This document shows positions 10,156-18,660 of a DNA stretch of 45,291 nt, in pieces (position 1 is the first letter of the stretch; each line of letters starts with the position of its first letter). The translations under genes were made by a program, and so were the position numbers. Source of the DNA: Planctomycetota bacterium (GTDB lineage Bacteria > Planctomycetota > Phycisphaerae > SM23-33); contig JAAYCO010000148.1 of NCBI GenBank assembly GCA_012729725.1, forward strand, positions 1-45,291, read 5' to 3'. Below the pieces are notes generated by a model that was not told the DNA's origin, made no database searches, and worked only from the letters and a program-made list of their open reading frames with translations.

Positions 10156-10360
10156 TGATTCTCCGGTTTGAGCTTCTAGAGCGTATCAGCACCCCGCCTG
10201 GTCTGCAAGAAGGCCGGCGGATGGTCAGAGCGGGCCTGCCGGCTCAGAGTAAGACCGGGCCAGGCGTGTGCTGGCATGTGCATGAGCAAAGATCGATCTG
10301 GCCCTTGACCGATTGAACGCTCGCCGCATTCCTTATATACGTCCTTGGCCTACGCTGCCG

Positions 10361-10822
10361 GCTCCATTTGGTGTCGCGCGTAAGTGCTTGCGCTATATGC
10401 ACTTGCCAATTTGGTGTCGTTTTTTGCCCACTGACCTTCGCCACAGCCATGATCTTCCGCTATCCGGAAAATGATGCCCAGCCGGCCTAACCTCAGACAA
10501 CACCGTTTGGCGCCCTTGGGTGGCCTGGAAGTCATGCCGCTCCATTTGGTGTCGCGCGTAAACCCTGATCTTAACCGGACTTGCAGATTTGGTGTCGTTT
10601 TTTGCCCGTTGCCGTTCGCCACCTCCCTGATTGGAGCTATCGGGGCGATGATTCCCAGCCAGGTTGACACCAGGCAGCTCCATTTGGTGTCGCGCGTAAA
10701 TCCTGATCTTGCAAAGACTTGCAGATTTGGTGTCGTTTTTTTGCCTCATGGCGTCGGCGTAGCCTTCGTTGCCGGTGGCGGAGGCGCAAATCCCGGCAGC
10801 GACGTCCGCGGGTAACTCCATT
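10361..10822. repeat. Tandem intergenic repeat array: three ~68-nt cores plus a degenerate fourth start
   Basis: Cores at 10361-10428, 10539-10606 and 10677-10745, each GCTCCATTTGGTGTCGCGCGTAA...ATTTGGTGTCGTTTTTTGCC. A degenerate ACTCCATTTT lies at 10815, 138 nt after the third core. Confidence 0.92.
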
Positions 10823-10859
10823 TTGCTTCTCGCGGGGGGTTGTTTGGGGCCAGGGTTAG

Positions 10860-10873
10860 ACCCCGGCCGGGGT
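10860..10873. repeat. 14-bp perfect palindrome ACCCCGGCCGGGGT
   Basis: Read directly: ...gttagACCCCGGCCGGGGTgtgtat... Confidence 0.8.
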
Positions 10874-11130
10874 GTGTATCGGGGGTATTTAGCCAGTTTC
10901 ATCATGCCCCACAGGAACATGCAGATGCGCTGGCAAATGCCGTTCTCTACGCCCTGCCTTTTCTCATCGGCCATGGCATAATCCCTCGGACTCGTGGCTG
11001 GCATTTTACCGCGCCCGCCCGTGGGTGTCCAGCATGTATTTCGATGCTTGTCCCGCAGTCACAACATCTTTCGTTCTTGCGCACACATAACTCATGGCGT
11101 CGAGGCGGCATCATCGATAGAGGGCTTGCG

Positions 11131-11391
11131 TGGAAATGCGCGGACCTGACTCCTCGTCCCGGAGGGACACCTCGCCGTTATCTGATTATTGCGAAGCGAC
11201 CTTATCGAATTGCCATACGCGAAGAGCAAGTGCACCAAATGCCCGCGGAATGCGAACGTAATGAGGGCCAGATGGGCCACGACGCGAAGTGAGACAGCGT
11301 AGTTTCGCTGCGCGATTCGTGGGTGTAATGCGAACACAACAGAAACGGCGATGTGTCGCTCCGCGACCAGAGTCAGGCCCCCTCATTGCCA
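11131..11391. mobile_element. Putative MITE-like or structured intergenic element bounded by long imperfect inverted repeats
   Basis: 11131-11179 (TGGAAATGCGCGGACCTGACTCCTCGTCCCGGAGGGACACCTCGCCGTT) aligns with the reverse complement of 11344-11391 (TGGCAATGAGGGGGCCTGACTCTGGTCGCGGAGCGACACATCGCCGTT), about 38/49 positions by hand. No transposase ORF inside. Confidence 0.55.
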
Positions 11392-11421
11392 TACGGGGCT
11401 TTAGCGTGGTGCTGGTTTTCG

Positions 11422-12417
11422 CTAGTTAGATGTATACGCGGGCAGGAGGAACGAATCGGTTCTGGAGGTGGGCATTTCGTCGCCGCGGTAGTCGAAGACG
11501 CCCTCGGCGAGGAAAATGTTGTTGCCGTCAACCCCGACGTTGGGATTGCTTGCCCAGGCGACGCTGTTATTAAGGCGAAGAACGTTCTGGCCTGTGCCGC
11601 CGTGGTTGTCGCTGGCAAGAGCCGAAACCTTGCTGCGGTCAAAGCATCCGCCTGGAAAAACCGGGCTGCTGTCGGAAAGGATGACCATCTTTTCCTGTTC
11701 GGCCGGGCTGTATCGGCTGCGGCGGATCGGGCCTTCGGGCGTCAATGGATGTTGATATGAATATCCAACGTGCCGCTCCGACGGAAAATCGGTCATGCCC
11801 TCGACGACTGCGAACGATTCGATGCCCCTGGCCGGACATTGAAATACCCTTGGCGAGGCATGTGACGATTGAAGCAGCTTAAACAAGGCCGCCGAGTTGC
11901 TTACGGGCTTTCTGCCGGAAACCTGCATCCACTGCGCGGGGCTTTCCAGGGCAATGGGAAGGTATTCGTCGTTTGAGGCGGCATACGCGCTGACGGCCGA
12001 GCCGATCTGGCCCATGTTGGAGGCGCATTCGCTGATGAGCATTCTTCGGCGGGCCTGGCGAATGGACGGCACGAACAGCGCCGCCAGCAGCAGGACCGCC
12101 GCGGCAATCGTGCCGGCCTCTCGCATGGAAAAAGTCGAAAACGACCAGCGATGCCCTTTCTGCTCGCGGGCAATAAGGGCATTGGTGAGCCGCGTGGAAG
12201 CCACTCTTTGGAGTGTGCGAGACACGAGATCGCTGCTGGGTTCAACTTCAGGAAGCAGCTCCATGGCGCTCAGTGCGTTCTGAACGTCCTGTTTGAGCGA
12301 CCGCAGGTCCGGTTCACCCGCGAGTCTTTCCTCTATTTCGCCGCGCTGACGTGCATCGCAACGGCCCAGTAGGAGGTCTATGATCAAGCCATCGTCGTCA
12401 CTTTGTCTGCTGCTCAT
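11422..12417 (-). CDS. Anti-sigma-like N-terminus + TM + pseudopilin/DUF1559-like C-terminal domain
   Basis: 331 aa; N-terminal ~100 aa anti-sigma-like, TM (AGTIAAAVLLLAALFVPSIRQARRRM), then a pseudopilin-like segment ending SALASDNHGGTGQNVLRLNNSVAW. Overlaps the upstream ECF sigma gene by 20 nt. Confidence 0.7.
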   Translation of the reverse strand: MSSRQSDDDGLIIDLLLGRCDARQRGEIEERLAGEPDLRSLKQDVQNALSAMELLPEVEPSSDLVSRTLQRVASTRLTNALIAREQKGHRWSFSTFSMREAGTIAAAVLLLAALFVPSIRQARRRMLISECASNMGQIGSAVSAYAASNDEYLPIALESPAQWMQVSGRKPVSNSAALFKLLQSSHASPRVFQCPARGIESFAVVEGMTDFPSERHVGYSYQHPLTPEGPIRRSRYSPAEQEKMVILSDSSPVFPGGCFDRSKVSALASDNHGGTGQNVLRLNNSVAWASNPNVGVDGNNIFLAEGVFDYRGDEMPTSRTDSFLLPAYTSN

Positions 12418-13102
12418 GACCCAGCCTTTTTGCTACGGCCTTCCATTGCCTCGCGAAGTACCTAACCGCGGCGTGCAGCCGCGATTTCACCGTGCCAAGC
12501 GGAACGTTCAGGATCTCGGCGATCTCCTTGTAAGGCAGCTCGTCGAAGTAACTCAGCAGCAGGACGACGCGCAGCCCTTCCGGCATTTGGCTCATTATTT
12601 TTTCTACGGCCTGCCTGGTCTCTGTGTTCAACAAAGAAAAATCTGGTGGCGGAATATCCGCCGGCATTATGTCCGCGTAGCTGGTTCGCCCTTCCGTGTC
12701 GCCGGCGATTGTGGCGTCAAGCGGGGCGGTTTGGCGGCGCTGGCGGCTGCGCATGGCGTCCCGGCCTTTGTTGGCGGCTATGGTGAAAAGCCACGGCTTG
12801 AACGTCCGGCTCTGATCGAAGGCGGCAGCCGAGGTGTGAACCTGAAGAAAAGTCTCCTGAAAAACGTCCTCCGCCAGGGCAGCGTCGCCCATGAACCGGA
12901 ACAGAAAGTTGTATAACTCTCGCCTGTAGCGGTTCATAAGTATGCCGAAAGACTCGTCGTCCCCCTCGAGGTGACGGCGAAGCAGCTCGTTGTCGCTGAT
13001 GGGCTCGGCCTTTTCCAAAACGTTCCTCAAGCTGAGGCCTTCCTTCTTCGCTCTCTTGATGCAGCAGCAAATCATATGCGTACCGGCATTAACGGTCAAC
13101 AT
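12398..13102 (-). CDS. ECF-type RNA polymerase sigma factor
   Basis: LLRRHLEGDDESFGILMNRYRRELYNFLFRFMGDAALAEDVFQETFLQVH...; region 4 LSYFDELPYKEIAEILNVPLGTVKSRLHAAVRYF. Exact start uncertain. Confidence 0.93.
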   Translation of the reverse strand: MLTVNAGTHMICCCIKRAKKEGLSLRNVLEKAEPISDNELLRRHLEGDDESFGILMNRYRRELYNFLFRFMGDAALAEDVFQETFLQVHTSAAAFDQSRTFKPWLFTIAANKGRDAMRSRQRRQTAPLDATIAGDTEGRTSYADIMPADIPPPDFSLLNTETRQAVEKIMSQMPEGLRVVLLLSYFDELPYKEIAEILNVPLGTVKSRLHAAVRYFARQWKAVAKRLGHEQQTK

Positions 13103-13147
13103 GGCCGAGGTTGCCGCGAGGCGGGCATCGCAGATATAATGCCGCCC

Positions 13148-14902
13148 ATGGTCGATTCCAGTATGCAGGAAGAATCACACGATCCTTGCGCCGAAACAGG
13201 CATTGCCCTGCTCTTGCCTGACAAAGGCGCGGGCGATCTGCTGCGCGCATGGAAAGACCAACTGCCCGCGTCAGCGCCGCAACTGTGGCAGAGAGTTAAA
13301 TCAAACTCGTCAAGGACGGTCTATCGGGGAAGGCTCGACGGCTCGGGCGTATACCTGAAGCATTTTCATTCCGGCGGCGCCAAGCGTCGCCTTTTGCGGC
13401 TGCTTGGCATTAACGACGCTCGTCAGGAGGCGGTGTTCTGCCGCTTTCTGGGCGAGAAGTCCGTCCCGACGCCGCGGGTGCTGGCGGCATGGACGCAAGG
13501 CGGCGGGGAATGGCTCGCAACGGCAGAAGTCTCGAAGGCGGCGCCGGCGGATGTTTGGCATCTTCAGCAGTTGGACCGAGGCGCCGAAGGTTTGGCGGCC
13601 ATCCGCCGTGCCAGTGCTCGCCTTGCACAGATTGTGGCGAAGATGCACATGGCCGGGGTGTTCCACAGCGATCTTCACTGCGGCAACATTCTTGTGCCCG
13701 CCAGCGGCGACGGCGCTGAGCTGATCCTGATGGACCTTCACCGTGTCAAGCGGCGCCGCCGGCTTAGCAGGCGAAGCAGGGCAGCGAACCTGGCCCAGTT
13801 GATGTATGACCGTTACGATTGGACTACCCTAAGCGACAGGCTGAGGTTTCTTAAGGAATACCTTAAACAATGTGGCGATCCGGGCAGCCTTCGGGGTTGG
13901 CAGTACTTCATCGAAAAACTCGTGAACGCCCACGCCCGCAGGCAGTACGGACAGCGCGACAGGCGGATGATCGGGACGAATCGCTATTTCGGCTCGATAC
14001 GTTGCGATAACGGGTATACCGGCAGGGTCGTGCTGGCCTCCAAGCGCAAACTGGCCGGTTCGACGGCAGCGCAGGAGGTCTTCACGCCTGATCAGTGGCG
14101 GGCCGCCGTTGCCGATGTGCAGTCGCTTTTCGAGGGCGAGGGCATAGTTGTCGTAAAAGATTCGCCCTCCAGCCTTGTGATTCGCCGAAAGCTGAAGGTG
14201 GGGGCTGCCGAAATCGACGTATACATCAAGCGTTCGCGACGCAAGAAGCGATGGAAGGCCCTGTTGGACTGCTTCCGCCAGAGCCGGCCCATGAAGGCCT
14301 TTCTCCTGGGCCACGCCCTGCTTACAAGACGAATAGCCACCGCCCTTCCGCTTGCGGTAATAGAGCGGCGTGTCGGACCGTGGCTTGTTGACAGCATACT
14401 TATCACCGAGACGGTTGAAGCCGCCACGCTAAGAGAGTCGTTGGTTTCATGGCTGACGAACAAGCCGGGCCTTCAACCAAGCGTTCACGCCCGCCAGGCG
14501 TCGCAGGAGGTCTTGTGGCGCCTGGGGCGGATGGTGCAACGGCTTCATGACAACGATCTTGCCCATCGCGACCTCAAGGCCCAGAACATCATGGTGTACA
14601 GTCCGCCCGCGGGCGGCCCGCTTGAGATGGTGCTGATAGACCTCGACGGTCTGTCCCGGCGGCGAAAGCTGAGCACCCGCCGGCGGTTCCAGGGCTTGAT
14701 GAGACTCAACGTGTCGCTACTGAATTGTCAGGTTGTTAACCATGCCGGCAGATTGCGAATGCTGCTGGCTTACCTGCGTCGCCCCGCCAGCGGGAGGATA
14801 GATTTCAAGCCGTACTGGCGGATGCTTGAGAAATGGTCCAGCAGAAAGCTGCGGCAGCAGATACGTTCGAGGCGCAAACGTCAAAAGGCAACGCGAATCT
14901 GA
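13148..14902 (+). CDS. Protein with two tandem lipopolysaccharide-kinase-like (Kdo/WaaP family) domains
   Basis: In-frame ATG at 13148. First catalytic set HSDLHCGNIL...LMDLHRVKRRRRLS; second set HRDLKAQNIMV...LIDLDGLSRRRKLS. Confidence 0.8.
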   Translation: MVDSSMQEESHDPCAETGIALLLPDKGAGDLLRAWKDQLPASAPQLWQRVKSNSSRTVYRGRLDGSGVYLKHFHSGGAKRRLLRLLGINDARQEAVFCRFLGEKSVPTPRVLAAWTQGGGEWLATAEVSKAAPADVWHLQQLDRGAEGLAAIRRASARLAQIVAKMHMAGVFHSDLHCGNILVPASGDGAELILMDLHRVKRRRRLSRRSRAANLAQLMYDRYDWTTLSDRLRFLKEYLKQCGDPGSLRGWQYFIEKLVNAHARRQYGQRDRRMIGTNRYFGSIRCDNGYTGRVVLASKRKLAGSTAAQEVFTPDQWRAAVADVQSLFEGEGIVVVKDSPSSLVIRRKLKVGAAEIDVYIKRSRRKKRWKALLDCFRQSRPMKAFLLGHALLTRRIATALPLAVIERRVGPWLVDSILITETVEAATLRESLVSWLTNKPGLQPSVHARQASQEVLWRLGRMVQRLHDNDLAHRDLKAQNIMVYSPPAGGPLEMVLIDLDGLSRRRKLSTRRRFQGLMRLNVSLLNCQVVNHAGRLRMLLAYLRRPASGRIDFKPYWRMLEKWSSRKLRQQIRSRRKRQKATRI

Positions 14903-14903
14903 C

Positions 14904-15947
14904 ATGGCCAATGTTCCGCACCAGCCCGAAAGAATTCTGATTATCAAGCCAAGCTCGCTGGGCGACGTGGTGACGGCTCTGCCGGTGCTGCGGGGCCTGC
15001 GAAGGGCCTTTCCGCAGGCTCATATTGCGTGGCTTCTGGCCAGGCCCTTCGCGCCGCTGCTGGAGGAGCAGGCCGATCTTGACGAGATCGTGCTGTTTGA
15101 CCGAAAAACCATGGGCCGAACGCTCGTTTCGATGTCGGCTGCGAAGGTGACGCGCGACTTCCTGCGCCAACTCAGGCGCGGGGCGTACGACTGGGTGATA
15201 GACCTTCAGGGCCTGTTGAGAACCGGGCTTTTCGCCCGTTTTACCGGCGCGCCGCTCCGGGCCGGCTTCGCCGATGCGCGAGAGGGGGCCTGGCTGTGCT
15301 ACAACCGCCGCATCAAAGTTGCGGCCGAGCACACCGTGGAACGAAACGTGGAGCTTGTGCGGGCCCTTGGGGTCGAGGCGGATGTCAGGGACATGACGCT
15401 GACGGTAAGCCCCCAGGCGCGCCAATTCGCAAGCGAGACGCTCACGCATCATGGCCTGCGGCGCGGCGGGTACGCGGTATGCTTCTTGTCGACCAGATGG
15501 CCTACGAAGATGTATCCTGTGAGGCACTGGCGCGAGCTCTTAACGCGGGCGATAAGAAGTTTTCCGCTGGTTTTGATGGGAACAGCGAGCGAGGCCCAGT
15601 CCGCTCGCGAACTGGCGTCGAGTTGCGGCGAGGGTATTGTGAATCTTGTGGGCGCAACGGATATTCCGCAGATGGTGGCGATTGTGGAAGCGGCCGGAGC
15701 GGTGGTTTGTCCCGATTCGGCAGCAAACTTCATCGGCCCGGCTGTGGGAGTAGGCGTAGTTACACTCATGGGTCCGACTCGTCCAACGCGAACAGGCCCC
15801 GGAAACGGGGGCGCCGCAATCGCTGCAACAACCTCGTGCCAGGGGTGCTTAAGAAAGAAATGTGCCCATGTTGCGTGCATGCAGTCGATAGCCCCTTGGC
15901 GGGTGGCCGAGGCGCTTGAGGCCCTTATGAACAAGGCGGGCGCATAA
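14904..15947 (+). CDS. ADP-heptose:LPS heptosyltransferase-like glycosyltransferase family 9 protein
   Basis: In-frame ATG at 14904: MANVPHQPERILIIKPSSLGDVVTALPVLRGLRRAFPQAHI...; C-terminal VCPDSAANFIGPAVGVGVVTLMGPTRPTRTGP. Confidence 0.9.
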   Translation: MANVPHQPERILIIKPSSLGDVVTALPVLRGLRRAFPQAHIAWLLARPFAPLLEEQADLDEIVLFDRKTMGRTLVSMSAAKVTRDFLRQLRRGAYDWVIDLQGLLRTGLFARFTGAPLRAGFADAREGAWLCYNRRIKVAAEHTVERNVELVRALGVEADVRDMTLTVSPQARQFASETLTHHGLRRGGYAVCFLSTRWPTKMYPVRHWRELLTRAIRSFPLVLMGTASEAQSARELASSCGEGIVNLVGATDIPQMVAIVEAAGAVVCPDSAANFIGPAVGVGVVTLMGPTRPTRTGPGNGGAAIAATTSCQGCLRKKCAHVACMQSIAPWRVAEALEALMNKAGA

Positions 15948-16468
15948 TGGTAAAGGCCACCGCCCGCAAGATTCGACGCCATATCATCCACAAGGTGTTG
16001 AGCCTGGATGACACGCCCCATCGAATCGCATTGGGAGTGGCGGTCGGGTTTTTCGTCGCGTGGACGCCGACCATCGGCATACAGATGATTCTTACTGTCG
16101 CCCTGGCGACGCTGCTTCGAGCTAACAAATTCGTGGGCGTGCCGGTGGTCTGGCTTTCAAACCCGCTGACGCTGGTTCCCGTTTACTACCCAAGCTACAG
16201 GCTTGGCTGCTGGCTGATCGGGATGGAACCATGCAGCGCTCGTCAGATGCTTGAGATCCTCCAGCTCAAGGAGGGATGGCTCAAGCTGCTGACCAACACG
16301 ATGGACATACTGATCGCCATGTCGCTGGGGAGCTTGATCATCGGCCTTGCCCTGGCGACGGTGGCTTATTACATCACCAAGGCGGGCGTGCGAAAATACC
16401 GCGTCTACCGCATGAATCACCCCCGTCGTCGCCTCAGGCCTTTCCAACGGCTCAAGTCGGATCGCTGA
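15947..16468 (+). CDS. DUF2062 domain-containing membrane protein
   Basis: 173 aa; ALGVAVGFFVAWTPTIGIQMILTVALATLLRANKFVGVPVVWLSNPLTLVPVYYPSYRLG. Start overlaps the upstream stop (TAATGG). Confidence 0.85.
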   Translation: MVKATARKIRRHIIHKVLSLDDTPHRIALGVAVGFFVAWTPTIGIQMILTVALATLLRANKFVGVPVVWLSNPLTLVPVYYPSYRLGCWLIGMEPCSARQMLEILQLKEGWLKLLTNTMDILIAMSLGSLIIGLALATVAYYITKAGVRKYRVYRMNHPRRRLRPFQRLKSDR

Positions 16469-16552
16469 TTTCCTTTTCCTCCCCTCGCCCATTGAGCTTC
16501 TTTCTGAGGCTAAAATGATGTAGAGCCAGCGGGTGGATGGAAGGAGTTCGCC

Positions 16553-16996
16553 ATGAAAGCTCAAGATCTGATGACGAGGGATGTCTGGTCCTGCACTGAA
16601 GACACCTCGATTCAGGAAGCCGCCAAGATGATGTTCGAGAGGGAAGTTGGCGCACTGCCAATCGTCGACAGCGAGCACCGCTTAAAAGGAATGCTTACGG
16701 ATCGGGATATCTGCTGCCGGGCTGTTGGACAAGGCAAGGGCTTCTCTACCCCTGTTTCCGAGATCATGTCCAAGGCGCTGCATTTTGTTAACGATCAGAC
16801 TGATATCGAAGAAGTCGAATCGGTGATGAAGGAATACAAGATTCGCCGTCTGCCGGTGGTGGATGAAAACCGCAAGCTCAAAGGGATTATCTCGATCGGC
16901 GACCTGGCGACGCATCTGCACGGCCTCTGGAAAGAGCACCATGTTGCCGAAACGCTTGAGGCTGTCTCGACAGGACCGGAAAGCTCGAAGTTCTAG
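16553..16996 (+). CDS. CBS-domain-pair protein
   Basis: 147 aa; MKAQDLMTRDVWSCTEDTSIQEAAKMMFEREVGALPIVD...LKGMLTDRDI and a second CBS ending LPVVDENRKLKGIISIGDL. Confidence 0.93.
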   Translation: MKAQDLMTRDVWSCTEDTSIQEAAKMMFEREVGALPIVDSEHRLKGMLTDRDICCRAVGQGKGFSTPVSEIMSKALHFVNDQTDIEEVESVMKEYKIRRLPVVDENRKLKGIISIGDLATHLHGLWKEHHVAETLEAVSTGPESSKF

Positions 16997-17008
16997 GACC
17001 ACAGCTCA

Positions 17009-17040
17009 CCTTGGGGTTTGGCCGCAACCAAACCCCAAGG
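17009..17040 (+). terminator. Strong hairpin between the CBS gene and pyruvate kinase
   Basis: CCTTGGGGTTTGG-CCGCAA-CCAAACCCCAAGG: perfect 13-bp stem followed by TTGTTGC. Confidence 0.75.
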
Positions 17041-17109
17041 TTGTTGCATAATCCCCTGCATAGTCATACGCCCTTCCACTTTCTCGGCTCAGGGCCTTAC
17101 AATGCCCGC

Positions 17110-18558
17110 ATGATAACCAGAACGAAGATAGTGGCTACTGTCGGGCCGGCAAGCGCGGACATCGATGTTATGCGGAAGCTTGTGCAGGCGGGGTGTGACG
17201 TGTTCCGCATCAACTTCTCGCACGGCAGCAACGAGCAGCGATTGGGATTCCTGGAGAATATCCGCCGGATTGAGCGAGAAACCGGCGAGCCCATCGCCGT
17301 GATGGCTGATTTGTGCGGGCCCAAAATCCGCGTCGGGCTTATTGAGGGCGGCTGTGTTCGCCTGGTCGAAGGCGGCAAAATTACTATCCAGCGTCAGCCT
17401 GTAACCGGCACGGCATCGCGAATATCAACCACGCTGCGAGAGCTGGTTGACTGCCTGCAGGTCGGTCAGAACGTGCTGCTTGACGACGGGAAGCTGCGGT
17501 TCGTCGTCGAGTCCAGGAAGGCCGACGAGGTTGAATGCCGCGTTATCCGCGGCGGCACGCTGTCGGATGGCAAGGGCGTGAACCTGCCTCAGACCGAGCT
17601 GAAACTCTCGGCCCTGACCGAGAAGGACCGCGCCGACGTCGAGTGGATCGCATCGCAGGATTTCGACTTCGTCGCGCTTTCATTTGTGCGAAGCCCGAAG
17701 GACGTTCAGGAGCTTCGCGACCTGCTTTCGCAGCATGGCGGCGAGAGGCTGCACATCATATCGAAAATAGAAAAGCCTGCGGCGCTTGAGCAGATCGAGG
17801 GCATCATGGCTGCCGGCGACGGGGTGATGGTCGCTCGCGGCGATCTGGGCGTCGAGATGGATCTGCCCGCTGTGCCCGCCGCACAGAAGAAGATCGCCGC
17901 CCTTGCCCGAAAAATGGGCAAGGTCTGCATAATCGCAACGCAAATGCTCGAATCGATGACTCAATCCCCCACTCCCACGCGGGCGGAGGTTTCGGATGTC
18001 GCCAACGCTGTGATGGACTGCACCGACGCGGTCATGCTTTCCGGCGAGACGGCCGTGGGCAAATTCCCCGTCGAGGCGGTGGGCATGATGAACAGAATCG
18101 TTGAGGCCGCCCAGGATTATCACGACCACTGCAGCTGCCGCCAGCCTGTTGGGCCATCCGCCGGCAACACCGTGCGGGCAATTGTCTCGGCGGTGCGCGA
18201 GGTGCTGTCGGTGACGAACGTTGCGGTAACTGCCGTGTTCACCGTCAGCGGACAGACGGCGCTTCTTCTTGCCAAAGGCCGCCTGCCGTCGCCCATCCTT
18301 GCCATCTCGCCCGACAAGCACGCGGTGCGCCGGATGTGCATGTACTACGGCGTTGACGCCTTCCTGGCGCCGGCGCCGGAACACACCCGCGACGTTCTTG
18401 AAATCGCCGAGCGCTGCGCCCTTTCGCGCGGGCTGGCGAAAACGGGGGACAATATCGTCGTTTTATCCGGCAGGCCCATCAATGCATCGGGCGCCATCAA
18501 CACGCTTGTTGTGCACCAGGCTGGCTCAACCGCCGCCGCTGCTCCGGAATTATTGTAG
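17110..18558 (+). CDS. pyk: Pyruvate kinase
   Basis: In-frame ATG at 17110: MITRTKIVATVGPAS...DVFRINFSHG...IISKIEKPAALEQIEGIMAAGDGVMVARGDLGVEM...TQMLESM...ARGDLGVE and SGETAVGKFPVEAV signatures. Confidence 0.97.
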   Translation: MITRTKIVATVGPASADIDVMRKLVQAGCDVFRINFSHGSNEQRLGFLENIRRIERETGEPIAVMADLCGPKIRVGLIEGGCVRLVEGGKITIQRQPVTGTASRISTTLRELVDCLQVGQNVLLDDGKLRFVVESRKADEVECRVIRGGTLSDGKGVNLPQTELKLSALTEKDRADVEWIASQDFDFVALSFVRSPKDVQELRDLLSQHGGERLHIISKIEKPAALEQIEGIMAAGDGVMVARGDLGVEMDLPAVPAAQKKIAALARKMGKVCIIATQMLESMTQSPTPTRAEVSDVANAVMDCTDAVMLSGETAVGKFPVEAVGMMNRIVEAAQDYHDHCSCRQPVGPSAGNTVRAIVSAVREVLSVTNVAVTAVFTVSGQTALLLAKGRLPSPILAISPDKHAVRRMCMYYGVDAFLAPAPEHTRDVLEIAERCALSRGLAKTGDNIVVLSGRPINASGAINTLVVHQAGSTAAAAPELL

Positions 18559-18608
18559 ATATCAAGAAAAGAATGCCTCTTGTCCGGCGCAAGGCGATGG
18601 CATAGAAA

Positions 18609-18637
18609 AACGCCGTCGGTGGTTAGCCGGCGGCGTT
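18609..18637. terminator. Hairpin between convergent pyk and the oxidoreductase
   Basis: AACGCCGTCGG-TGGTTAG-CCGGCGGCGTT, 11-bp stem with one wobble/mismatch. Confidence 0.6.
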
Positions 18638-18660
18638 CTGTTGCAGATGTTAAACGACAT

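Noticed and set aside
10361-10745. CRISPR array
   Set aside because: Only three long (~68 nt) imperfect units with related, unequal linkers (110 and 70 nt) and no cas genes in the window.
10393-11004. 203-aa minus-strand ORF with repeated KNDTKSAS...YARHQMEL segments as a repeat protein
   Set aside because: The repeated peptides are translations of the DNA repeats. The frame is kept between the 138-bp-spaced copies but lost at the 178-bp-spaced copy, where the same DNA gives GKKRHQIGKCI. Non-coding repeat is the simpler explanation.
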